A stretch of 15,950 nucleotides of DNA, taken from Fibrobacteres bacterium CG2_30_45_31. GTDB lineage: Bacteria; Fibrobacterota; Fibrobacteria; Fibrobacterales; Fibrobacteraceae. Both the position numbers and the translations under genes were made by a program. How positions within the stretch are numbered: the stretch's first letter is position 1; each line of letters opens with the position of its first letter. Below are positions 1 through 7,023 of this stretch, one piece after another. Location: positions 1 to 15,950 of the forward strand of contig MNYL01000011.1 in assembly GCA_001873075.1 (NCBI GenBank). The letters are read 5' to 3'. The notes under the pieces were generated by a model, which worked only from the letters and a program-made list of their open reading frames with translations, did no database searches and had not been told where the DNA came from.

Positions 1-745
1 GGTCGCCCTGCAGCCATCGATCCGGTTTTTCCCAAATTTCACCCACAATGTAAGCCTCTGGATTAATGGCTTTAACTCGCAAGCGAAATTCCTGCCAAAA
101 AGAATCATCATCAATTTCATTCGGGACATCCAAACGCCAACCATCAATGCCTCGGTGCATCCAAAACTCGCCCACTCGCATTAAATAATTGCGAACTTCC
201 GGGTTTTCCATATTGAATTTCGGGAGTGCCGGAATATTCCACCAACAACGATAATTAGGGGTCCCTGAATACGCATTCAGTGGAAAATGATCCACATAAA
301 ACCAATCTCTATAGGGCGATTCTTCCCCTTGTTCCATAAGGCTTACAAAAGGGAAAAAGCCCCTGGAACAATGGTTGAAGACACCATCGAGAATAATGCG
401 CATTTTGCGGTCGTGAACCGCTTTGACTAAATCATCAAAATCCGACTCTGTACCAAGTACGGGATCAATGCTAAAGTAATCCACAGTATGATAGCGATGA
501 TTCGAAGCACTCGTAAATATGGGGCAAAGATACAAAGCGTTGCATCCAAGACTTTGTATGTAATCAAGTTTTTCAATAATGCCGCGAAGATTTCCTCCGC
601 ACATTCCTTGCGCCGTGGGAACACTTTTCCAAGGTTGAAAATGGCCCACGGCTTTATAATTTAAAGATCTGAAAAATCGATCTGGAAAAATCTGGTAGAA
701 GACAGTCTGTTGCACCCATTGGGGACAATTAAAAACAGGGTTCAT
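1..745 (-). CDS. GH13 alpha-amylase / neopullulanase-like glycosidase (3' end outside window)
   Basis: The reading frame starts at the ATG at 745-743 and stays open to the left edge, giving 248 residues of the N-terminal catalytic barrel. The classic GH13 blocks are visible: YQIFPDRF near residue 17, region I DGVFNH at 120-125, region II GWRLDV with the nucleophile Asp206, and region III VGEIWE with the acid/base Glu236. The WWN/LPKFN block at 168-178 is typical of neopullulanase, cyclomaltodextrinase and maltogenic amylases. The catalytic Asp of region IV lies outside the window. There is no signal peptide, so it should act in the cytosol on malto-oligosaccharides, cyclodextrins or glycogen pieces. 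It begins directly after the TAA of the GH77 gene (TAAATG), so the two are almost certainly cotranscribed and translationally coupled. The exact substrate cannot be read from this part. Confidence 0.93.
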   Translation of the reverse strand, partial: MNPVFNCPQWVQQTVFYQIFPDRFFRSLNYKAVGHFQPWKSVPTAQGMCGGNLRGIIEKLDYIQSLGCNALYLCPIFTSASNHRYHTVDYFSIDPVLGTESDFDDLVKAVHDRKMRIILDGVFNHCSRGFFPFVSLMEQGEESPYRDWFYVDHFPLNAYSGTPNYRCWWNIPALPKFNMENPEVRNYLMRVGEFWMHRGIDGWRLDVPNEIDDDSFWQEFRLRVKAINPEAYIVGEIWEKPDRWLQGD

Positions 746-2719
746 TTAGATTTTCCAGATTTGACGATTTTTTCGTTCCTCAACTAACTTGCGAATAATT
801 GATGACAAAGCCGTATTCTCAAACAGTTCTTCTACTGTACAAGGCATACGATAAGACCAATTGTGGGGGCCCACAGTCCCTGGAATATTCACCCGCTCCT
901 GATCTGGATTCAAAGGCGTCCAACGAGAAGACAACGCCAAAAGATCTTGTAAAGGAGGAATTGAGAATAAACTATTCGTAGAGAATAAATGACGAATGAT
1001 ATCCCGAACGACATCAGGAGTCAAATGTTCTGGAGCACTTCCCATAAGGTGTAAATGTTGCCAATAGAGTTCCTTGTCGAAATCCCGTTCTTCCCACAAA
1101 CCCAAAAGTGTGGAAGAATCATGGCAACTGGTGGTACTCACCGAAAGCCGCGGATAATCTGCCGCTTCATAATAGGGAGAATAAGGGGAATCCCAATTGC
1201 GAGCCCAGCGTTCTACACGGAGCGACAAAATGTTGAGCTTGAAAAGTACATCCGGGACGCAACGAGGCACGGAACCTAAATCTTCAGCACAAACTAACAT
1301 GTCCGTTTCGTTCACTAATTTGCTTAAAAGATTAGTCCCATTTTCGCGCCACAAATCTTCTTGAGCGGCCGCATTTTTGCCGATAATTTCTCGCAACTTA
1401 TCCTGCTCATTTTGGGGCAGCGTAAATAAAACGGGCTGATCATACCAATACCAGTAGGGGTACAAATTATCACCGACTGAATGTGGCACAAAAATGCGAT
1501 TCCAATAAATTTTGAGCAGCGCATCTTTTACAGACGAACTTTCAGGCAGGGCTATAATGGCTTTTTCTGAAGCATTTTTTTCTTTGAGAACATAACGATC
1601 CCTGGAATAGCCAAACAATTCAAAATATTTACCGATGACATCACCCACCGCGTCGCCCAAAAATTGGGCGAGTTGTTCCTTGGAATAGTTGGGACGCTGT
1701 AAATAATCAATGGTTTCGCTTTTAAAGCCCGCCGCTTCTAAAGAAGCCCGTGTAATCGGAATTGAAGGCTCAAAATGCCCGAGAATTCCCGTGATTTCGC
1801 TTTCTGGAACCGCCCAAATGCGGAAAAAACCCAACACGTGATCAATGCGGTAGGCATGATAAAATTTGCTCGCCTGATTCAAACGCGCACGCCACCAGCT
1901 AAAATTATCCTTGATGATTTCATCCCAGCGATAGGTCGGGAATCCCCAATTTTGACCACTGTGGCTAAACATATCAGGAGGGGCCCCTGCGCGATTATTC
2001 AGAGAAAAATAGTGGCGGCTAAACCAAACATCTGCGCTATCTTCGTTAATGAGAATGGGGATATCGCCCTTGATGCGAATGTCAATTTTAGAAAGTTCAC
2101 TTACGGCGACCTTAAACTGAGCTTCGGCTTCAAATTGCATCCAGGCTTGAAACAAAGCATCTTTGTGATGTTTGCGCCACAAGGCCTCTACGTTCGCAGC
2201 CGTCGGATTCTGATTGGCTTTCCAATCCTTCCAACTCGCTTCATTATTCTGGGCTTTCAATAAACAATAAACGGCATAAGGCTTGACCCAAGCATTGGCA
2301 TCAATCCATTTTTGGAATGCAGGATTTTTTTCGAGTTTTTCAAAACGATTATCGAAAATATTGCGGAGCATCGACCGCTTCCAACGCGTCACATCTCCAA
2401 ATGGTACCCGGGGTTCTTTGCCAAACTTAGTTTGGGCGGCAATAATTTCGTCTTTGAAATCATCCGAACCGCGCACCACCTGCATATTGATGTACACAGG
2501 ATTCAACGCAAACGCACTTCGCGCACTGTAGGGGCTCGATTCCCATCCAGTATCATTGACGGGCAGAATCTGGATTAGATTCAAACCGCACCGTTTGGTC
2601 CACTGTCCAAAGGCAATGAGGTCTAAAAACTCACCTATTCCAACACTATTCTGAGTACGAAGACTAAAGACAGGAACAGCAATGCCTGTCTGGAAAAAAG
2701 AATGATCACCATATCGCAT
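746..2719 (-). CDS. malQ: 4-alpha-glucanotransferase (GH77, amylomaltase/DPE2-like)
   Basis: This 657-aa protein transfers alpha-1,4-glucan segments between malto-oligosaccharides. The GH77 catalytic residues are all present: nucleophile Asp293 in YRIDHVLGFFR, acid/base Glu479 in CAEDLGSVP, and transition-state Asp534 in STTSCHDSSTLLG. The substrate-loop region PVNDTGWESSPYS is at 53-65 and the INEDSADVW block is at 224-232. The N-terminus (GDHSFFQTGIAVPVFSLRT) and the CHDSSTL motif resemble the DPE2-type branch, which often carries N-terminal CBM20 starch-binding modules. None is present here, since the protein begins at the catalytic domain. No signal peptide is seen, so it is cytosolic. 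The ATG start is preceded only by a weak GGGA-like ribosome site. It is the first gene of a two-gene unit with the downstream GH13 enzyme, starting after the terminator at 2758-2781. Confidence 0.95.
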   Translation of the reverse strand: MRYGDHSFFQTGIAVPVFSLRTQNSVGIGEFLDLIAFGQWTKRCGLNLIQILPVNDTGWESSPYSARSAFALNPVYINMQVVRGSDDFKDEIIAAQTKFGKEPRVPFGDVTRWKRSMLRNIFDNRFEKLEKNPAFQKWIDANAWVKPYAVYCLLKAQNNEASWKDWKANQNPTAANVEALWRKHHKDALFQAWMQFEAEAQFKVAVSELSKIDIRIKGDIPILINEDSADVWFSRHYFSLNNRAGAPPDMFSHSGQNWGFPTYRWDEIIKDNFSWWRARLNQASKFYHAYRIDHVLGFFRIWAVPESEITGILGHFEPSIPITRASLEAAGFKSETIDYLQRPNYSKEQLAQFLGDAVGDVIGKYFELFGYSRDRYVLKEKNASEKAIIALPESSSVKDALLKIYWNRIFVPHSVGDNLYPYWYWYDQPVLFTLPQNEQDKLREIIGKNAAAQEDLWRENGTNLLSKLVNETDMLVCAEDLGSVPRCVPDVLFKLNILSLRVERWARNWDSPYSPYYEAADYPRLSVSTTSCHDSSTLLGLWEERDFDKELYWQHLHLMGSAPEHLTPDVVRDIIRHLFSTNSLFSIPPLQDLLALSSRWTPLNPDQERVNIPGTVGPHNWSYRMPCTVEELFENTALSSIIRKLVEERKNRQIWKI

Positions 2720-2757
2720 ATTCCCAAAGATATATTCTATTTTCGCTCAAATTATCG

Positions 2758-2781
2758 AAAAAAAAGCAGTTTTTAAACTGC
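2758..2781 (-). terminator. Intrinsic terminator of the AT-hook protein / Uup unit
   Basis: Read on the minus strand, the palindrome GCAGTTTAAAAACTGC (2781-2766) forms a 6-7 bp stem with a very short loop and is followed at once by eight T (2765-2758). It lies about 170 bp after the stop codon of the ABC-F gene and about 40 bp before the 4-alpha-glucanotransferase start, so it separates the two minus-strand units. Confidence 0.7.
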
Positions 2782-2819
2782 ACAATAAAGGCCCTAAAGA
2801 CACCAAAGGAGAGGGTTTT

Positions 2820-2999
2820 ATGAGCTGGGAATGTCAATATTTGATGGAAAATCGTTGTACGAAACGCAACACGACCTGCGACCCAGGGGCTCCGGGGTGT
2901 GTTCTCCAAGGAAAATTCAGTTTTCCCCTCAAAGAGAAAGCGGAAGCATCTACTTCTTCAGCGTGTCCAAAACCTCATACCGTTCGTAAGCAGCCATAA
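2820..2999 (+). CDS. Small Cys-rich hypothetical protein (59 aa)
   Basis: An ATG at 2820 opens a 59-codon frame ending in TAA at 2997-2999. It is preceded by an excellent Shine-Dalgarno (AAAGGAGAGG, 2805-2814; 8 nt from AGGAG to the ATG), the best ribosome site seen in this window. The product begins MSWECQYLMENRC and contains CDPGAPGCVL. Cysteines 5, 13, 20 and 27 are spaced x7, x6, x6, which suggests metal binding or a disulfide-knit fold, with a fifth Cys at 49 in a polar tail. The protein has no membrane segment. From memory, short proteins with a comparable Cys...CxPGxxGCVL pattern occur in other Gram-negatives, but I cannot name a family. Its last 50 bp run antisense to the 3' end of the Uup gene. 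No clear sigma70 promoter was found just upstream. Confidence 0.72.
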   Translation: MSWECQYLMENRCTKRNTTCDPGAPGCVLQGKFSFPLKEKAEASTSSACPKPHTVRKQP

Positions 3000-4725
3000 G
3001 GGCCGCATCTGCTTGGGCTAGGTCTTTTTGCGCAGGCACCAGTTTGGCGGGGTTTAAATAGACCTCGTCAGTCGCAAGAAGTGCCTGAATCGCCACAATT
3101 TTTGCTTCCAGGGATTCAATGAGTTTGGGGAGCGCTTCGTATTCACGCTGCTCTTTGTAACCCAGCTTTTTTTTAACGGGTGGCAACGCGTCTTCATTTT
3201 TTTTGTCGTCTTTTGTGGTGGGCTGTTTTTGTGCGGCCCGTTTTTCTCGTTCGCGGCGAGAGAGTTCATAATCCGAATACCCACCGATGCTTTCGTAGAC
3301 TTCTCCTGGGCCTTCCACAGCGAGTACGTAAGAAGCAATGGTATCCAAAAAGGCCCGGTCATGACTCACCACCAACACCGTTCCCTTATATTCGGCAATT
3401 AAATCCGCGAGGAGATCGAGTGTCTCCATATCCAGATCATTGGTCGGTTCATCCAAAACCAGCACGTTAGACGGATGCGAAAAAAGACACGCCAGCAAAA
3501 GGCGATTGCGTTCCCCGCCCGATAAAGCACTGATGGGCCCACGAGCGCGATCCGGGGAGAATAAAAAGTCTTGTAAGTAACTCAAAATGTGACGTTTTTC
3601 ACCATTGATTTCGACCCAAGCTTGTCCATCGCCAATATTTTCTAAAAGCGTTTTGTCTTCTTTGAGACTGGTGCGCATTTGATCAAAGTAGGCAATCTGC
3701 AAATTGGTTCCTAGACTTACGTCTCCTGTATCAGGGGTGAGCTGGCCTAAAATCAGGCGAAGCAAGGTCGTTTTGCCACACCCATTCACGCCCACAATGC
3801 CCACTCGATCTCCGCGAGAAATTTCAACCGAGAAATGCGAAACGAGTTGTTTGTCATCATAGGCAAAAGAAATATCGGTAGCACGCGCGACCATGCGACC
3901 CGAGCGATCTGCTTCGGTGATTTGCATGTTCACGTTCCCTGTGCGGACGCGCCGATTTGCACGTTCTTCACGCATACTCTTGAGGGCTCTTACCCGGCCT
4001 TCGTTACGAGTGCGCCTGGCCTTGATTCCTTGGCGAATCCACGTTTCTTCAATCGCTAATTTTTTATCAAAAAGCTTGCTTGCCGTCGCTTCATTTTCTA
4101 ATTCAGCGTCTCGAAAGGCCACAAACTTGTCGTAAGAAAAATTCCAGGAACGGACACGACCGCGGTCGATTTCCAAAATACGTCCCGCTAATTTGCGTAC
4201 AAATGCTCTATCATGACTGATAAAAAGAATTGCCGAAGAAAGGCGCGAGAGGATTCCTTCTAACCATTGAATAGAGGGGATGTCCAAGTGATTTGTCGGT
4301 TCATCCAAGAGTAATAAATCGGGTTCGGTGGCAAGCACTTTTGCAATAAGCACACGGCGTTTTTGTCCGCCGCTTAATTTGTCATAAATGGCATCGCCAT
4401 CCAAACCGGTTTTGCCCAGAATCGATTCACCAGCGCTCTGCCGTTCGTGCGAATCATTTCCAATAACAATATCCCGGACCGTACCCTCCAGATGATCGGG
4501 GATTTCTTGAATCAGTCGCGCGATCCGAATCCCATTTTTGCGGATCACTTCACCGGATTGAACTCCCATTTCACCCGCAAGAATTTTGAGGAGCGTACTT
4601 TTACCTTCGCCATTGCGCCCAACCAGGCATACTCGTTCGCCAATTTCAATATCAAAGGAAACATCATCTAACAGCGGCGGACCGCCGAACCTAAGCACCA
4701 GGTTGTGCACAGAAAGAAGAGCCAT
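2950..4725 (-). CDS. uup: ABC-F family ATPase, Uup-type
   Basis: This 591-aa soluble protein has duplicated ABC ATPase domains and no membrane segments. Domain 1 has Walker A GRNGEGKST (36-44), signature LSGGQ (117-121) and Walker B LLLLDEP (137-143). Domain 2 has Walker A GVNGCGKTT (312-320), signature LSGGE (401-405) and Walker B VLVLDEP (421-427). Between them (about 200-265) is the charged helical linker that in ABC-F proteins reaches toward the ribosomal P-site tRNA. The C-terminal extension contains KLGYKEQREYEALP and a coiled coil (520-590), typical of Uup rather than EttA. Family knowledge ties Uup to ribosome function and to precise excision of transposons and branched-DNA handling. 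It starts 14 bp after the AT-hook protein stop, with AAAGG overlapping that stop, so the two form an operon. Its 3' end overlaps the small Cys-rich gene on the other strand. Confidence 0.93.
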   Translation of the reverse strand: MALLSVHNLVLRFGGPPLLDDVSFDIEIGERVCLVGRNGEGKSTLLKILAGEMGVQSGEVIRKNGIRIARLIQEIPDHLEGTVRDIVIGNDSHERQSAGESILGKTGLDGDAIYDKLSGGQKRRVLIAKVLATEPDLLLLDEPTNHLDIPSIQWLEGILSRLSSAILFISHDRAFVRKLAGRILEIDRGRVRSWNFSYDKFVAFRDAELENEATASKLFDKKLAIEETWIRQGIKARRTRNEGRVRALKSMREERANRRVRTGNVNMQITEADRSGRMVARATDISFAYDDKQLVSHFSVEISRGDRVGIVGVNGCGKTTLLRLILGQLTPDTGDVSLGTNLQIAYFDQMRTSLKEDKTLLENIGDGQAWVEINGEKRHILSYLQDFLFSPDRARGPISALSGGERNRLLLACLFSHPSNVLVLDEPTNDLDMETLDLLADLIAEYKGTVLVVSHDRAFLDTIASYVLAVEGPGEVYESIGGYSDYELSRREREKRAAQKQPTTKDDKKNEDALPPVKKKLGYKEQREYEALPKLIESLEAKIVAIQALLATDEVYLNPAKLVPAQKDLAQADAALMAAYERYEVLDTLKK

Positions 4726-4739
4726 ACTGTAAGGAACCT

Positions 4740-5405
4740 TTAGACCAAAGGATTTTTGCGAGGACGACCGCGACCGCGTTTCACAGGAACTTCTGTTTCT
4801 GTGCCGTCTTCATTCAGGACCTTCACTACCGGAAGAGGTGCTGAGGCATGAGTGACGGCTGCGACCTTCTTGAGTTTTTGAGCCCGTTCTGTAGCAAGCG
4901 TTTTCGCGCGTTCTTCGGCACTCACCACCATCGCCTTAGGCGCTGTAGACCGATTGAAGCCAAAACTTCCACTGAGAACCCGACCTGAAGCCGGTCTAGG
5001 AGGTGTGGTCAAAGCGGGTTTAATCATCGAGACCGCGGGCTTAGGTGCCACCGAAAGACGATTTTCAAAAATATCAGTTTTCTTGGGCACCAGGGGTTTC
5101 GGAGTCGGGGCATCCGCCTTGGCGCCTTCAAAATCGCTCAATTTAGGCATTGGTTTAGTGCTCGCTACCGAGTTCCAATGCACCGGACGTTCGTGGCGAT
5201 GTTCGTATTCTGCAGCAATTTTGCGAATTTTTTCTTGTTCTTTCGCAGTTTTCTGAGATTCACGATCTTTTTTTGAAGGTCGTTCGCGAAAACGCTTCGC
5301 ATTTCCTTCCATGGGATTCAAAGCCAATATTTCTTCATCGGACAAACCTCTTAATTCCAGAGGTACGTCCACGGTATTTTTCTCATTTTCGGGAGAATCG
5401 TTCAT
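4740..5405 (-). CDS. Basic, low-complexity hypothetical protein with C-terminal AT-hook
   Basis: I do not recognise a family. From the ATG at 5405 the product is 221 aa, hydrophilic and apparently largely disordered. It has an acidic N-terminus (SPENEKN, LSDEEILALNP), a highly charged Lys/Arg/Glu stretch around residues 37-70, a Pro/Lys/Ala-rich middle, and the tail KRGRGRPRKN at the end. The RGRP core flanked by basic residues is a textbook AT-hook for minor-groove DNA binding. This start is preferred because AAGG lies upstream at a workable distance. An in-frame TTG 42 bases upstream would add 14 residues but has no ribosome site. It is followed after 14 bp by the Uup-type ATPase, whose relatives bind nucleic acid. 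A DNA- or RNA-associated role is inference from the tail and the neighbour. Confidence 0.75.
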   Translation of the reverse strand: MNDSPENEKNTVDVPLELRGLSDEEILALNPMEGNAKRFRERPSKKDRESQKTAKEQEKIRKIAAEYEHRHERPVHWNSVASTKPMPKLSDFEGAKADAPTPKPLVPKKTDIFENRLSVAPKPAVSMIKPALTTPPRPASGRVLSGSFGFNRSTAPKAMVVSAEERAKTLATERAQKLKKVAAVTHASAPLPVVKVLNEDGTETEVPVKRGRGRPRKNPLV

Positions 5406-5464
5406 TTCAAACCTTAGCTGCGCGTCGCAAACACTAAAAAATGCCAATATTATCGGTACAAAAT

Positions 5465-5493
5465 TAAAAAAAATTAATATTTCTGTTTGTCAA
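5465..5493 (-). promoter_or_regulatory. Possible promoter for the AT-hook/Uup operon
   Basis: The minus strand carries a perfect TTGACA (plus-strand TGTCAA, 5488-5493), followed by a very AT-rich stretch. -10-like hexamers are TTTTTA at 17 bp spacing or TTTAAT at 19 bp. The -35 is convincing and the -10 is ambiguous. It lies in the 129-bp divergent region shared with the AlkD-like gene. Confidence 0.35.
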
Positions 5494-5534
5494 GGCCTAG
5501 AAATTTAGGGGGGTGGGTTTTATTTTTGGTGAAC

Positions 5535-6197
5535 ATGCTTCGGTTTACACAAGACATTCTTTTATCCCTCCGCGCCATCTCTAATGAAGACGAAGCCAAG
5601 ATTATGTCTAAAGGCGTTCGGGAACAATTTGACTTCTTAGGCGTGAAGGTCATCGCAAGGCGCGAAATCACTTACCCCATTTTTGAAAAGAATCCGCCAT
5701 CTGATGGGGATGAGCTTGTACAGAGAGTCTCCGATATGTGGGGGCAACCCTACCGCGAGATCCAGTACGCTGCCTGTGATTACCTGTTTAAGCACAAGAC
5801 CTTACTGGGTGGTCAGCATCTTAATTTCTTAAAGGGCCTTATAAAGACTCGCTCTTGGAGAGATACCGTTGATACTTTGGCTACCAGTGTTCTGGGAGAC
5901 CTCGCTTGGCGGTTCCCCACCTTGCGTGGCAAAATAGCCTCATGGATTCGTGACCCGAATATCTGGATTCGCCGGAGTGCCCTTATTTTCCAAATGCAGT
6001 ACCGCGATCATACCGATTGGCCTTTGTTGCAAGATTTCTGCACCTACTGCGCTCAGGACGATGAGTTCTACATTCGGAACGGCATTGGACGCGCTCTTAG
6101 TGAATACGCCCGCGTGAACCCTATGGAAGTGCGCCGTTTTGTTTTGAACACGCCGTTCTCTCCGCTGACCGCGCAAGAAGTCCTCAAACATATTTGA
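5535..6197 (+). CDS. DNA alkylation repair protein-like (AlkD/HEAT-repeat family)
   Basis: The 220-aa product from ATG 5535 is all-helical and matches the AlkD superfamily of HEAT-like DNA glycosylases along its length. Visible blocks are YREIQYAACDYL (73-84), the TKSWWDTVD-like TRSWRDTVD (105-113), WIRDPNIWIRRSALIFQ (137-153) and FYIRNGIGRALSEYAR (178-193). Asp113 and the Arg pair 146-147 match AlkD active-site positions (Asp113, Arg148 in the Bacillus enzyme, from memory). However, the two Trp positions that line the alkylated base (W109 and W187) appear to be Arg109 and Arg186. It may therefore be a divergent or inactive AlkD-like protein rather than a standard N3/N7-alkylpurine glycosylase. 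In-frame GTG 5529 and TTG codons farther upstream are alternative starts. A G-rich run lies about 20 nt upstream but is poorly spaced for ATG 5535. The gene is divergent from the AT-hook gene and convergent with the TauE-like gene. Confidence 0.85.
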   Translation: MLRFTQDILLSLRAISNEDEAKIMSKGVREQFDFLGVKVIARREITYPIFEKNPPSDGDELVQRVSDMWGQPYREIQYAACDYLFKHKTLLGGQHLNFLKGLIKTRSWRDTVDTLATSVLGDLAWRFPTLRGKIASWIRDPNIWIRRSALIFQMQYRDHTDWPLLQDFCTYCAQDDEFYIRNGIGRALSEYARVNPMEVRRFVLNTPFSPLTAQEVLKHI

Positions 6198-6261
6198 GAA
6201 CCCCTCTAAAATTTATTTTCGTAACAAATCGATTGTGGTATTTCGTTTTTTAGGGCCGTTT
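6198..6261. other. Convergent 3' intergenic region with partial inverted repeat
   Basis: These 64 bases lie between the convergent AlkD-like and TauE-like stop codons. They hold CCCCTCTAAAA at the left and TTTTTTAGGG at the right, which can pair imperfectly, with a smaller palindrome around AATCGATT between. No standard GC-hairpin plus T-run is seen, although the arrangement could serve as a weak bidirectional terminator. The left part closely resembles the left end of the structured element at 13313. Confidence 0.4.
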
Positions 6262-7023
6262 CTATAACAAGTCATAAATAAGATACACAGCCATGGCAAT
6301 ACTCGTCACACTAATAAAACGCGTGATGAACACATTGCCTTTTTTCTGTTGAAGTTTACTTCCAATGTAGCCCCCGAGCCAGGCACCCAAGGCCATCGAG
6401 AGTCCCAACAGCCAATTTACTTTTCCCGTAAGAGCAAGACCCAACGTGCTTACCAAAAGAAAAGTAGTGGTCAAGGCATTTTTGAGCGCATTCACGTGAA
6501 TCAAATCCAAACCAGTGTAACGAGACAACGCAAAGATCTGCAGAAAACCCACGCCCACTTGCATTACACAGCCATAAATGGATACCGCTAAAAAGCCAAA
6601 AAAGCCCCCCCACGTGGCATGTTCCGGAGGATGCTCTGGTGGTTTCCCTAAAATATTTTTCTTGAGATTGCTCATCACCACCACGAGGCAGATCGCCACG
6701 GAAAGAATCCCCTGAAACAAACGATCGTCCAACTTTATCAGAAAAAACACTCCGAAAAGAGCACCGATCATTGTGGGCGGAAAAAGTTGCCAATAGAGTC
6801 TGGTGTTCAGATAACCGTGCTTACGCAAATTTGCTACAGAACTGATGTTGCCAATGAGAATGCCAATGCGATTGGTGCCATTCGCCACGGTGGGTGGGAG
6901 TCCCAAAAAAATCATTATCGGAAGACTGAGCGTACTCCCTCCACCCGCTATGCTATTGATACAACTCACTAAAGTGCCTAAACCGAAAAAGATAGCAAGC
7001 ATGGCGATAGAGCTAGTTTCCAT
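6262..7023 (-). CDS. TauE/SafE family integral membrane protein (putative sulfite/organosulfonate exporter)
   Basis: This 253-aa, very hydrophobic protein has about eight predicted membrane segments arranged as two halves. The first half carries the family motifs NSIAGGGSTLSLP (23-35) and ANGTNRIG (47-54). The second half has the weaker repeat VGVGFLQIF and NALKNAL. A short charged loop (LKKNILGKPPEHPPEHAT) joins the halves. TauE/SafE members (PF01925) move small anions such as sulfite, sulfoacetate or other sulfur compounds across the inner membrane. The substrate cannot be read from sequence. The ATG overlaps the stop of the upstream lipoprotein gene by one base (TAATG), so expression is coupled to that gene and to the PBP. 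No functional link between the transporter and the wall enzymes is evident. Confidence 0.88.
   Translation of the reverse strand: METSSIAMLAIFFGLGTLVSCINSIAGGGSTLSLPIMIFLGLPPTVANGTNRIGILIGNISSVANLRKHGYLNTRLYWQLFPPTMIGALFGVFFLIKLDDRLFQGILSVAICLVVVMSNLKKNILGKPPEHPPEHATWGGFFGFLAVSIYGCVMQVGVGFLQIFALSRYTGLDLIHVNALKNALTTTFLLVSTLGLALTGKVNWLLGLSMALGAWLGGYIGSKLQQKKGNVFITRFISVTSIAMAVYLIYDLL

Noticed and set aside
1775..2263. 162-codon plus-strand frame inside the glucanotransferase gene
   Set aside because: A mirror of a strongly recognised GH77 gene with no Shine-Dalgarno or recognisable protein features; the same applies to the long antisense frames within uup and the PBP gene.
2710..2745. Bacteroidetes-type promoter (TATCTTTG) before the glucanotransferase
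   Set aside because: The -7-like box lies only 5 bases from the ATG, and the upstream TTTG is at the wrong spacing.
2706..2909. 67-codon minus-strand frame upstream of the glucanotransferase
   Set aside because: No ribosome site, unlike any known protein, runs across the terminator, and is antisense to the better supported Cys-rich gene.
5406..5447. Longer AT-hook protein starting at TTG 5447
   Set aside because: The added residues have no ribosome site, while ATG 5405 has AAGG upstream.
5487..5534. Earlier TTG start for the AlkD-like protein
   Set aside because: The extra residues do not resemble AlkD N-termini, and the segment contains the likely promoter of the divergent gene.
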